From contig NZ_JADPKR010000058.1 of assembly GCF_023074055.1 (NCBI RefSeq), positions 62,001 to 126,000 on the forward strand: 64,000 bases of DNA, written 5' to 3'. The notes beneath the pieces are model-generated. The model had not been told where the DNA came from. It worked only from the letters and a program-made list of their open reading frames with translations, and ran no database searches. A program made the translations under genes and the position numbers. Numbering within the stretch: position 1 is the stretch's first letter; the number at the start of each line of letters is the position of its first letter. Origin of the DNA: Bradyrhizobium sp. 141. Its GTDB lineage: Bacteria; Pseudomonadota; Alphaproteobacteria; Rhizobiales; Xanthobacteraceae. Below are positions 17,137-25,037 of the stretch, in pieces.

Positions 17137-17976
17137 TCAGCGCTTGGTAATCACGGCTTGCAGATATTCGCTGTGCACGACGATCGTGCCGTCGTCGGCA
17201 TGGTTGAACTCTCCCAGCAGCGCCAGCAGATCGCGCTTCAACGCCGCCTGGCCGCTCTCGTCGAGCGCGGCAAACGCCTTCAGGGTCGGACCGTAGAAGG
17301 TCCTGAAGATTTCAAGCCAGTGATCCGGCGAACGGTAGCGAAACACGAACATGCGCGGCTCGGCGACAATCTCGGCTGCCTGGTTTGCGAACATCTCCTC
17401 AAGCCGTGCCGCGGTGCCCCACATAGCCGGTGACTTCACCCCGGCCGGCGGCGGCAGATGCTTGCCGATGGTCTTGAACAGCTGACCGATGAAACCCTGC
17501 GGCGTCCAGTTGGCGAGGCCAATCTTGCCGCCGGACCGGCAGACCCGCGCGAGCTCGGACGCCGCCTTGTCCTGATCCGGCGTGAACATCACGCCGAAGG
17601 TCGAGAGCACGAAATCGTAGCTGGCGTCGGCGAACGGCAGCGCTTCGGCATCCGCCTCGCGGAACTCGACCGGAAGATGTTCGGCCGCTGCGCGCTCGCG
17701 CCCACGCTCGAGCAATGCCGGCACGTAGTCGGTAGATGTGACGTCACACCAGCGCCGTGCCGCGGCCAGCGTCGCGTTGCCGTTGCCGGCGGCGACGTCC
17801 AGCACCTTGCTGCCGGCGCGTATGTCAACTGCCTCACAGAGCTGCTCGCCGACAATCTGTAAGGTGGTTCCGACTACGGCGTAGTCGCCCGACGACCAGG
17901 CGCCGTGCTGACGCTGCTTGAGGGCGGTGAGGTCGGGCTGGGCTACGGCTGGCTTGAGCGCGGCGGCGGTCGACAT
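17137..17976 (-). CDS. Class I SAM-dependent methyltransferase (UbiE/COQ5-like)
   Basis: 279-aa cytosolic methyltransferase. SAM motif I is VLDVAAGNGNATLAAA, motif II TSTDYVPALLERG, and the post-motif ADAEALPFADASYDFVLSTF is the UbiE/methyltransferase 11 pattern. The substrate is unknown. AGGAG lies 7 bases before the ATG at 17976. It is transcribed divergently from the winged-helix/TPR regulator that begins 123 bp away, so that regulator may control it. Confidence 0.88.
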   Translation of the reverse strand: MSTAAALKPAVAQPDLTALKQRQHGAWSSGDYAVVGTTLQIVGEQLCEAVDIRAGSKVLDVAAGNGNATLAAARRWCDVTSTDYVPALLERGRERAAAEHLPVEFREADAEALPFADASYDFVLSTFGVMFTPDQDKAASELARVCRSGGKIGLANWTPQGFIGQLFKTIGKHLPPPAGVKSPAMWGTAARLEEMFANQAAEIVAEPRMFVFRYRSPDHWLEIFRTFYGPTLKAFAALDESGQAALKRDLLALLGEFNHADDGTIVVHSEYLQAVITKR

Positions 17977-18098
17977 GGGCAATCTCCTGCGGTTGAAAAC
18001 GCCGGGACGATAAAGCGCATGCGGCCCGCTGGCCTTGAGACCAGCGTTATTTTACGCTGAGAGCACCTTGATTTCCGACGGGAGAGCCGAGGCGAAGT

Positions 18099-19649
18099 GT
18101 GACTTTTCAGTTTGAGGATTTCTTGCTGGATCCCGAGCGCCGCGAATTGCGCCAGGCGGACACCCTTATTGCGCTCGAGCCCCAAGTGTTCGATCTCCTG
18201 ACCTACCTTGTCCGCAACCGCGAACGCGTGGTGACGCGGGACAACCTGCTCGATGCGGTCTGGAACGGCCGTGTCGTCTCGGAATCGACACTGACCAGCC
18301 GGATCAATGCAGCGCGCCGCGCTGTCAACGACAATGGCGACGAACAGCGGCTGATCCGGACCATCGCGCGCAAGGGCGTGCGGTTCGTCGGCGTGGTGAC
18401 AGAGCCGGCCGGCACGGCGGCGCCCGCAAAGGCTGGCAAACCATCGGCTGAATTAGCGCTGCCCGATCGTCCCGCGATCGCGGTGCTGCCCTTCACCAAC
18501 ATGAGCGGAGAGGCCGAGCAGGACTATTTCTCCGACGGCATTAGCGAAGACATCATCACCGCGCTGTCGAAGCTGCGCTGGTTCTTCGTGATCGCGCGCA
18601 ACTCCTCCTTCATCTATAAGGGCCGCCCGGTTCATTTGCGGCAGATCGCGGAAGAACTCGGCGTGCGCTACGTCGTCGAGGGCAGCGTCCGCAAGGATGG
18701 CGAGCGCGTCCGCATTACGGCGCAACTCAACGACGTCGCCACGGGCAGTCATCTCTGGGCTGAACGTTACGACCGCGAGCTCGCCGACGTCTTCGCCGTC
18801 CAGGACGAGATTACCGAGGCGATCGTTGCCGCAATCGAGCCGCAGCTCTATGCTGCCGAGAGCTTTCGCGCCCAGCGCAAACCGCCTGATAGCATGGACG
18901 CCTGGGATCTCGTAATGCGTGCGCTGTCTCATTACTGGCGAGTGACACGGCAGGATCATGTCGTGGCGCAGGCCCTGCTCGAAAAGGCCATCGCGCTCGA
19001 TCCGACCTACGGCAAGGCGCTAGGGCTACTCGGCACCAGCTACATGTTCACAGCGCATATGGGCTGGATGGAGATGGCGACCGCCATCCCATTGGCCGAG
19101 CGCGCCGCACATGCCGCGATCCGCGCCGACGACGGCGACGCCTGGGCTCACAACGCGCTCGGCCACGTCGACCTGTTCGCGCGCCGGTTCGATGACTCGC
19201 TGGCCGGATTTGAAACCGCGCTGCGGCTCAATCCGAATTTCGCGATGGCACAAGGCTATTATGGCCTGGCACTGGGCTATTGCGGCCGCTGGCGTGACGC
19301 CGATGAGGCCGCACGGCGGGCGATCCGCCTCAGCCCGCGCGATCCCTATGCGCCGGTCTATTACGGCATCGCCGCCTACGCCCGCTTCCTCGGTGAGGAC
19401 TACGCCGAAGCGATCCGGCTGGCGCAGGAGTCGCTGCGCCAGCGCAGCGACTTCGTCGGCGGACACCGGGTGCTGACGGCTGCAGCCGGCATGGGCGGAC
19501 ACACCGAGATTGCCCGCACCGCGCTGCAGGAACTTCGCCGCGCCCAGCCGAACGTCAGTCTGGCCTGGATCGCCAAGTTCATGCCGATTAAACTTGCGGC
19601 CGACCGCGAACGCTACCTCGAAGGCTTTCGCCGCGCTGGGCTGACTTGA
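18099..19649 (+). CDS. CadC-type winged-helix regulator with TolB-like and TPR domains
   Basis: 516 aa, GTG start. Residues 1-105 are an OmpR/CadC DNA-binding winged helix (LEPQVFDLLTYLVRNRERVV, ARKGVRFVGVV). Residues about 125-260 are the TolB-like block usual in this class (FTNMSGEAEQDYFSDGISED, GVRYVVEGSVRKDGERVRI). The rest is tetratricopeptide helices. There is no transmembrane segment, so unlike CadC it is a soluble regulator. Similar proteins are abundant in Bradyrhizobium; the ligand is unknown. Divergent from a methyltransferase gene. Confidence 0.85.
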   Translation: MTFQFEDFLLDPERRELRQADTLIALEPQVFDLLTYLVRNRERVVTRDNLLDAVWNGRVVSESTLTSRINAARRAVNDNGDEQRLIRTIARKGVRFVGVVTEPAGTAAPAKAGKPSAELALPDRPAIAVLPFTNMSGEAEQDYFSDGISEDIITALSKLRWFFVIARNSSFIYKGRPVHLRQIAEELGVRYVVEGSVRKDGERVRITAQLNDVATGSHLWAERYDRELADVFAVQDEITEAIVAAIEPQLYAAESFRAQRKPPDSMDAWDLVMRALSHYWRVTRQDHVVAQALLEKAIALDPTYGKALGLLGTSYMFTAHMGWMEMATAIPLAERAAHAAIRADDGDAWAHNALGHVDLFARRFDDSLAGFETALRLNPNFAMAQGYYGLALGYCGRWRDADEAARRAIRLSPRDPYAPVYYGIAAYARFLGEDYAEAIRLAQESLRQRSDFVGGHRVLTAAAGMGGHTEIARTALQELRRAQPNVSLAWIAKFMPIKLAADRERYLEGFRRAGLT

Positions 19650-19792
19650 CGGCCGACCAGGCCCGCTATCCCCTCGAATCAACAATGATGTTAAGGTCAT
19701 GCGGCTTGGGGGAGCATGAGGCGTGACGGGATCGCACAGCGACCCGTGTTTTCCCGGGTGAGGCATTCAGCTCTTGAGGCGTAACGCGCGGC

Positions 19793-21298
19793 ATGATTCG
19801 CATTTCGACGATCTTCATCGCCTTCTGCATGGTTCTGGTCGCGGCCTCGCTCGGGCTTGTGCTTTACGCCGTCGCCGGCATCAGCGGAACCGAATCCGCG
19901 ATCGTGGCGCTGACGGCGCTGACCTTCCTGATCCTTTACAACGCGGTGTCGATGCGGCTGCGCGACCGCAGCGACGTCGGCGGCCAGATCGCCGATCTGT
20001 CGCGCGGCACTGCCGATCTCGCCCGCCAGGTGGCCGAGTTCGGCCGCCGGTTAGCTGCGGTCGAGGGACGCATCGCCTCGTCCAATTCGACCAACTCCGA
20101 CCGCATCCAGTCGGTGGTCGGCGAGATCAACGAGCTCGGCGGGTTGGTTCGGCAGCTCGCGACCACCGTGTCGGCCCATGAGGACTTGCTGGCCGGCGGC
20201 GCGCCGACGCCGGCTCCCGCCCCGGCGGCCTGGTCCGAGCCGGAGCCGCCGATCGATCTGGTTGCGCCGTTCGAAGAGCGGCCGGCTGCCCCTCCCCCGC
20301 TTCCCGCAGCACCTCCGCCTCCGCTGGCGCAGCCGCGGCCGGCGCCGTCGGCCCAGACCCAGACCACCAACCCGATTCAGACCGCCTCCGGGCGCAACCA
20401 GACTCAACTGCTGGCGACGATGCGCAACGCCATCGACGAGAACCGCATCGACATCTTCCTCCAGCCGATGGTGACGTTGCCGCAGCGCAAGGTGCGGTTC
20501 TACGAAGCGGTGACGCGCCTGCGCGATGAGCGCGACCAGCTGATCGCGGCTGAGGAGTTCATCGGTATTGCGGAGGCGTCCGGGCTAATCGGGCGCATCG
20601 ACAACATGGTGATGCTGCGCTGCGTGCAGGTGCTGCGGCGCCTGATGGTGCGCAACAAGGACGTCGGCGTGTTCTGCAACGTCGCGGCTTCCACGCTCGG
20701 CAATTCCACCACCTTCGCACAATGCCTCGACTTCCTCGAAGCCAACCGGGCGCTGGCGCCCTCGCTGGTGCTGGAGTTCAAGCAATCGACATTCCGCAAT
20801 CTCGGCCCGGCCGAGACCGAGAATCTCGCGGCGCTCGCCCAGCGCGGCTTCCGTTTCTCAATCGACCATGTCACGGATCTCAGGATCGAGCCGCGCGAGC
20901 TGGCCGACCGCGGGGTGCGCTTCATCAAGGTGCCGGCCACGCTGCTGCTCGACCCCAGGCAGGCCTCGGCCTCGGATATCCATCCCTCCGACCTCTCCGA
21001 CCTGCTCGGCCGCTTCGGCATCGACCTGATCGCCGAAAGGATCGAAGGCGAGCGCGCGGTCGTCGACCTGCTCGACTATGACGTCCGGTTCGGCCAGGGC
21101 TTCCTGTTCGCGCCGCCCCGGCCATTGCGGCCGGAGGGGGCATCTGCTACCGGCGGGGCCGCGCCGAACCAGGCGCAGGACATTCAGGGATCCAATGGCT
21201 CTGTTCCCCCCAGCCAAGGCACGACATCTGGCGCGACGTCAACCGCAACTCCGGCACAACGCATCACCGGCAACGCGGCACTCGCGCGCCGCATCTGA
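19793..21298 (+). CDS. Membrane-anchored EAL-domain protein, probably non-catalytic
   Basis: 501 aa. Two N-terminal helices (about 5-27 and 35-52) anchor it, then a coiled-coil stretch (residues 60-130), a Pro/Ala-rich linker, and an EAL fold from about residue 205 to 430. The signature Glu-Ala-Leu reads EAV (YEAVTRL), the usual DDFG block is replaced by SIDHVTD, and the IKID lysine motif is IKVP. Most metal-binding acids for c-di-GMP hydrolysis are therefore missing, so it is likely a c-di-GMP binder or a scaffold. The HAD hydrolase follows after 15 bp. Confidence 0.85.
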   Translation: MIRISTIFIAFCMVLVAASLGLVLYAVAGISGTESAIVALTALTFLILYNAVSMRLRDRSDVGGQIADLSRGTADLARQVAEFGRRLAAVEGRIASSNSTNSDRIQSVVGEINELGGLVRQLATTVSAHEDLLAGGAPTPAPAPAAWSEPEPPIDLVAPFEERPAAPPPLPAAPPPPLAQPRPAPSAQTQTTNPIQTASGRNQTQLLATMRNAIDENRIDIFLQPMVTLPQRKVRFYEAVTRLRDERDQLIAAEEFIGIAEASGLIGRIDNMVMLRCVQVLRRLMVRNKDVGVFCNVAASTLGNSTTFAQCLDFLEANRALAPSLVLEFKQSTFRNLGPAETENLAALAQRGFRFSIDHVTDLRIEPRELADRGVRFIKVPATLLLDPRQASASDIHPSDLSDLLGRFGIDLIAERIEGERAVVDLLDYDVRFGQGFLFAPPRPLRPEGASATGGAAPNQAQDIQGSNGSVPPSQGTTSGATSTATPAQRITGNAALARRI

Positions 21299-21313
21299 CC
21301 GGCCGCGCGCATC

Positions 21314-22168
21314 ATGACCACGCTGCATTTCGCCGAAAGCCTGCGCGAGCTCGTGGGGGGCGTCGATGTCGTGCTCAGCGACATCTGGGGCGTGGTCCAT
21401 AACGGCCTCGAATCCTTCCCCGAAGCCTGCGAGGCGCTGCACACCTATCGCAGCCGCGGCGGTACGGTGATCCTGATCACCAACGCACCGCGGCCGGCCG
21501 ACTCCGTGCAGCGGCAATTGCGCAAGCTCGGCGTTGCCGACGAGACCTATGACGCGATCGTGTCTTCGGGTGACCTGACGCGGCTCTATGTCGCCGAGCA
21601 TCCCGGCCGCAAGATGTTCTGGCTCGGCCCCGAGCGCGACAACTCGATCTATCGCGGCCTCGATGCCGTGACCGCTCCGCTGGAGGAAGCCGATTACATC
21701 GTCTGCACCGGCCTGTATGACGACGAAACCGAGACGGCGGAAGACTATCGCGGCATGATGCTGAAGGCGCGCGAGCGCAAGCTGACGCTGGTCTGCGCCA
21801 ACCCCGACATCGTGGTGGAACGCGGCGACCGGCTGATCTATTGCGCCGGCGCCATCGCGGAGCTCTATCGCGAGCTCGGCGGCGAAGTGATCTTCTACGG
21901 CAAGCCGCATCGCCCGATCTACGAGCGCGCCATGGCGCTGGCCGGTGAGCGCCAGGGCCACCCGATCGACCGGAAAAAGGTGCTGGCGATCGGCGATTCC
22001 GTCCGCACCGACTTAACGGGCGCGCGCGAATTCGGCATCGACTGCCTGTTCGTGACCCGCGGCATCCATGCCGAGGAGTTCGAGGGCCTCGACCAGCTCG
22101 ACCCGCCATCGGTGATGGAATTATTCGGCCACCCGCCGAAGGCGCTGATGCGCGAGTTGAAGTGGTAA
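21314..22168 (+). CDS. HAD-superfamily hydrolase, TIGR01459 type
   Basis: 284-aa class IIA HAD phosphatase of the NagD/PGP group. Motif I is VLSDIWGVVHNG (note Asp then Ile-Trp where most HADs have D-x-D), motif II ILITNAPRP, motif III IFYGKPHRPIYERA, motif IV AIGDSVRTDLTGA. Family TIGR01459 is typical of Alphaproteobacteria and its substrate is unknown. Motif I having W in place of the second Asp is worth noting but appears to be a property of this family. Close behind the EAL gene, so probably co-transcribed. Confidence 0.9.
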   Translation: MTTLHFAESLRELVGGVDVVLSDIWGVVHNGLESFPEACEALHTYRSRGGTVILITNAPRPADSVQRQLRKLGVADETYDAIVSSGDLTRLYVAEHPGRKMFWLGPERDNSIYRGLDAVTAPLEEADYIVCTGLYDDETETAEDYRGMMLKARERKLTLVCANPDIVVERGDRLIYCAGAIAELYRELGGEVIFYGKPHRPIYERAMALAGERQGHPIDRKKVLAIGDSVRTDLTGAREFGIDCLFVTRGIHAEEFEGLDQLDPPSVMELFGHPPKALMRELKW

Positions 22169-22222
22169 GGGCCTCACTTCGAAACGGCGCCGATATAGAC
22201 CAATGGCTAAGTGCTAGACGCC

Positions 22223-22343
22223 GTCATGGCCGGGCTTGACCCGCCTGCGCGGCCGAAGCCGCTTCGGCGAGGCGAAGGCCCGGCCATCCACGTCTTCATG
22301 CGCATCCACAAACGTGGATGCCCGGGACAAGCCCGGGCATGAC
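22223..22343. repeat. Palindromic intergenic repeat, family A (expanded copy)
   Basis: Same ends as the copy at 8381-8464 (GTCATGGCCGGGCTTG and CAAGCCCGGGCATGAC), but the left arm carries about 36 extra bases containing its own palindrome (CCGAAGCCGCTTCGG). Located between the convergent HAD and CheY-like genes. Confidence 0.85.
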
Positions 22344-22382
22344 GTTCCCCATTGGAAAATTGTTTATCCGGCGAAGAACGCC

Positions 22383-22778
22383 TTACGCGCTCGCCATGTC
22401 CGGGAAGACCGCCTCGATCTTGGTCTTCAACGTCGCCGCATTGAACGGCTTGACGATGTAGTTGTTCACGCCGGCCTTCTTGGCCGCGATCACGTTCTCG
22501 GTCTTGGATTCCGCCGTGATCATGATGAAGGGCGTGGTGGCGAGGTTCGGATCCGCGCGCACTTCGCGCAGCAGGTCGTAACCCGTCATCGGCTCCATGT
22601 TCCAGTCGGAGATCACGAGCCCGTACTTCTTGCCGCGCATCTTGTTCAGCGCTGCCGAACCGTCGCTGGCATCGTCGATATTCTCGAAGCCAAGCTGCTT
22701 CAGCAGATTCCTGATGATACGGATCATGGTGCTGTAGTCATCCACCACCAGAACCGGCATCGACAAATCAACCGCCAT
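22383..22778 (-). CDS. Single-domain CheY-like response regulator
   Basis: 131-aa receiver with no output domain. Acidic pair VVDDY, phosphoacceptor Asp58 in VISDWNM, signalling Thr in MITAES, and Lys in IVKPFN. It is very close to chemotaxis CheY, but no che or flagellar genes are near, so it may be an orphan copy. A GGGGGAG lies before the ATG at 22778. Confidence 0.92.
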   Translation of the reverse strand: MAVDLSMPVLVVDDYSTMIRIIRNLLKQLGFENIDDASDGSAALNKMRGKKYGLVISDWNMEPMTGYDLLREVRADPNLATTPFIMITAESKTENVIAAKKAGVNNYIVKPFNAATLKTKIEAVFPDMASA

Positions 22779-23006
22779 CTCGACTCCCCCAACCCAAACC
22801 CAGGAATATTACGATCGGACCTGCCAGGCCGGAGCCCGGCGGTTCCACACTCAAGGACTAACACCAAGGCGTTAAACAGCGCGTTAATTGGGGACGCCCC
22901 CCAAGGACTGAAAATCGCGTTCGATGCGGCCGCCCCTCCCGCTTGACTTCATCCGGCCGGTCGCGCCACGGTCCCGGCCGGTCCCGCCGGTTCGAGAATT
23001 CCCCTG

Positions 23007-23978
23007 ATGGCCCCGCATTTTACCGTTATCCGTGACACCACGCCGGACTCCGCCATTCCAAAGGGTGCCGTGGTCGCCATGGGCAATTTCGACGGGGTTC
23101 ATCTCGGCCATCGCGCCGTGATCGCCGCAGCGCTGGAAATGGGCCGGGCGCAGGGCCGCCCCGCGCTGGCGCTGACCTTCGAGCCGCATCCGCGGCGGTT
23201 TTTCAGCCCCAACACCCCGCAATTCCGTCTGACGGACGAGCCGGCCAAGCTGCGGCTTCTGGCCGGTACCGGGCTGGCCGGCGCCGTGGTGATGACCTTC
23301 GACAAGGCGCGCGCCGGGACCAGCGCGCAAGACTTCATTCACCATGACCTGATCGGGCGCCTTGGCGTCAGCGGCATCGCGGTGGGCTACGACTTCCATT
23401 TCGGCAAAGGACGCGTCGGCTCGCCGAGCCTGCTGGTCAACGAGGCGCCCCGGCTCGGCATCGAGGTCGACGTGCAGCCGCATGTCGATATCGACGAGCG
23501 GCCGGTGTCCTCCAGCGCCATCCGGATCGCGCTCGCCGAGGGCCAACTGGATGAGGCGACCACCATGCTGGGCGCGCCCTGGTTCGTCACCGGCGAGGTC
23601 ATTCACGGCGAGAAGCGCGGCCGCGATCTCGGCTATCCCACCGCCAACATCCGCCTGGATGCCAATTGCGGTCTAAAGCACGGCATCTATGCGGTGCGGG
23701 TCGGCCGTGGGCCTGAGCGGATGGACGGAGTGGCAAGCTTCGGCCGCCGCCCGACCTTTGATAATGGCACTCCGTTGCTCGAGATCTTCCTGTTCGATTT
23801 CAAAGGCGACCTTTACGGGCAGGCTCTCGACTGCGCCTTCGTCGGCTTCATCCGCGAGGAGCTGAAATTCGACAGCCTGGAGGCCCTGATCCGCCAGATG
23901 GACGACGATTCCGCCCGCGCCCGCGCCATCCTGGCCGCCGCCCCGGACGCGTTTCCGAGGCTGGGCGTGATCGATTGA
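23007..23978 (+). CDS. ribF: Bifunctional riboflavin kinase / FMN adenylyltransferase
   Basis: 323-aa enzyme making FMN and then FAD. N-terminal nucleotidyltransferase half has GNFDGVHLGHRAVI and the GVSGIAVGYDFHFGKGR-type block; C-terminal kinase half has RDLGYPTANIRLD and GVASFGRRPTFDNG. Starts ATG 23007. No FMN riboswitch was recognised upstream. Confidence 0.95.
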   Translation: MAPHFTVIRDTTPDSAIPKGAVVAMGNFDGVHLGHRAVIAAALEMGRAQGRPALALTFEPHPRRFFSPNTPQFRLTDEPAKLRLLAGTGLAGAVVMTFDKARAGTSAQDFIHHDLIGRLGVSGIAVGYDFHFGKGRVGSPSLLVNEAPRLGIEVDVQPHVDIDERPVSSSAIRIALAEGQLDEATTMLGAPWFVTGEVIHGEKRGRDLGYPTANIRLDANCGLKHGIYAVRVGRGPERMDGVASFGRRPTFDNGTPLLEIFLFDFKGDLYGQALDCAFVGFIREELKFDSLEALIRQMDDDSARARAILAAAPDAFPRLGVID

Positions 23979-23987
23979 TCAATCGGA

Positions 23988-24427
23988 CTAAGGGAGCAGC
24001 CGCGGATCGAATGGCGCCTGGATCACCTCGGCCACCCCAATGCGCGCCGCGTCTGGATGTGCGGGGTTCAGGAGAAAGTTGGACCCCTGCGCGCTGATCG
24101 CAGACGGCACCTGCAAGAGCACGCTCGTCGATCGATCCAGCCATCGATCCCCGATCTCACGGCTGGCCATCGTTGAGGACCGCCAATGCGAGGGCAGCTC
24201 CACCTCAACTGTCTCAGCGACCATGTCGTCAGGGATGGCGATACGTAGCAATTGATAGGTCAGCGGGATGAGATCCCGGTCTATATGGACCAGCATCTCC
24301 AACAATGCGCTCGATGGATGATCGGCGAGATAGACGATCCGCCTGCCTGCGAATGCCATCGGCCTGCGGCCCTCAGGCCGCCAATTCCGGAAAGATCGAC
24401 GTAGTTGGAAATTCGCCAGAGCTCCAT
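23988..24427 (-). pseudogene. RES-domain toxin with a one-base frameshift
   Basis: NAD+-degrading RES toxin of a DUF2384/RES toxin-antitoxin pair. The natural start is the ATG at 24427, 10 bp after the antitoxin; its frame reads MELWRISNYVDLSGIGGLRA then AGRWHSQ, the usual RES opening. Near 24341-24350 that frame is lost, and the neighbouring frame continues RRIVYLADHPSSALLEMLVH to DPRLLP at 23988. One missing G (CAGGCAGG for an expected CAGGGCAGG) explains it: 440 bases are present, 441 would give a clean 146-aa protein. The shorter frame from an internal ATG at 24359 lacks the conserved Arg/Trp opening. Confidence 0.8.
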
Positions 24428-24436
24428 CTTGCGGGC

Positions 24437-24784
24437 TCAGGCAAAAATTCCGTGATCGATCTGCTCGAGCATTTCCCGCACGACCGAGGCGCCAAGCTCA
24501 TCCTTCACTAGATCGAGCGGCCTTTGGCTCGAGAGGGAGGCATTTGGCCTGGTCAGCCAGGCTTCGGCTCTCTCCGCGTCACCGAAAACGCGGGTCGCGA
24601 GCGTGCTGATATCGAGTAGCCGGACCAGCGCCTCACGCCCCGGACCGCCCACGGCGGAAGCCATCTCAACCGAAAAGACCCGAAGACGCTGCTCAGCCTT
24701 GGAGAGCACATCATTATCGGCTCCCCCATGCCTTCGAAGCTCTTTCAGCTCTTCCAACACCTCGGCAAGCGGCGCGGCGTTCAT
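24437..24784 (-). CDS. Antitoxin, Xre/MbcA/ParS type (DUF2384)
   Basis: 115-aa antitoxin partner of the RES toxin. The C-terminal toxin-binding domain is clear: FGDAERAEAWLTRPNASLSS followed by QRPLDLVKDELGASVV. The N-terminal part is shorter than in Xre-type homologues and I see no obvious helix-turn-helix. AAGGAGAG lies 7 bases before the ATG at 24784; a TTG at 24805 is less likely. Intact while its toxin is frameshifted, as expected if the toxin decayed first. Confidence 0.85.
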   Translation of the reverse strand: MNAAPLAEVLEELKELRRHGGADNDVLSKAEQRLRVFSVEMASAVGGPGREALVRLLDISTLATRVFGDAERAEAWLTRPNASLSSQRPLDLVKDELGASVVREMLEQIDHGIFA

Positions 24785-25037
24785 GAAATTCTCTCCTTGC
24801 TTCAATAAATTAGCCCCTTTGAAGAAAACCGCAACTGCGCCCTGTCCAACATCTCAGCCTTTGCGCTTCCCTTGGCCCCCTGCTATGGAGAGCCCATGTT
24901 TGCGCGGCGCATCATAGGGATTAGCGGCCCGGCTTCCGCCTGAGCCTTCGGCTCGGCGCAAGACCGGGATTTTGTCGTTTCACCCCGCGATTCCGCATCG
25001 CCATTCGTTCCCGCGCCCTTCCGAGCCAGTCAACCTC

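Noticed and set aside
22779..23006. FMN riboswitch before ribF
   Set aside because: None of the conserved RFN-element segments is present.
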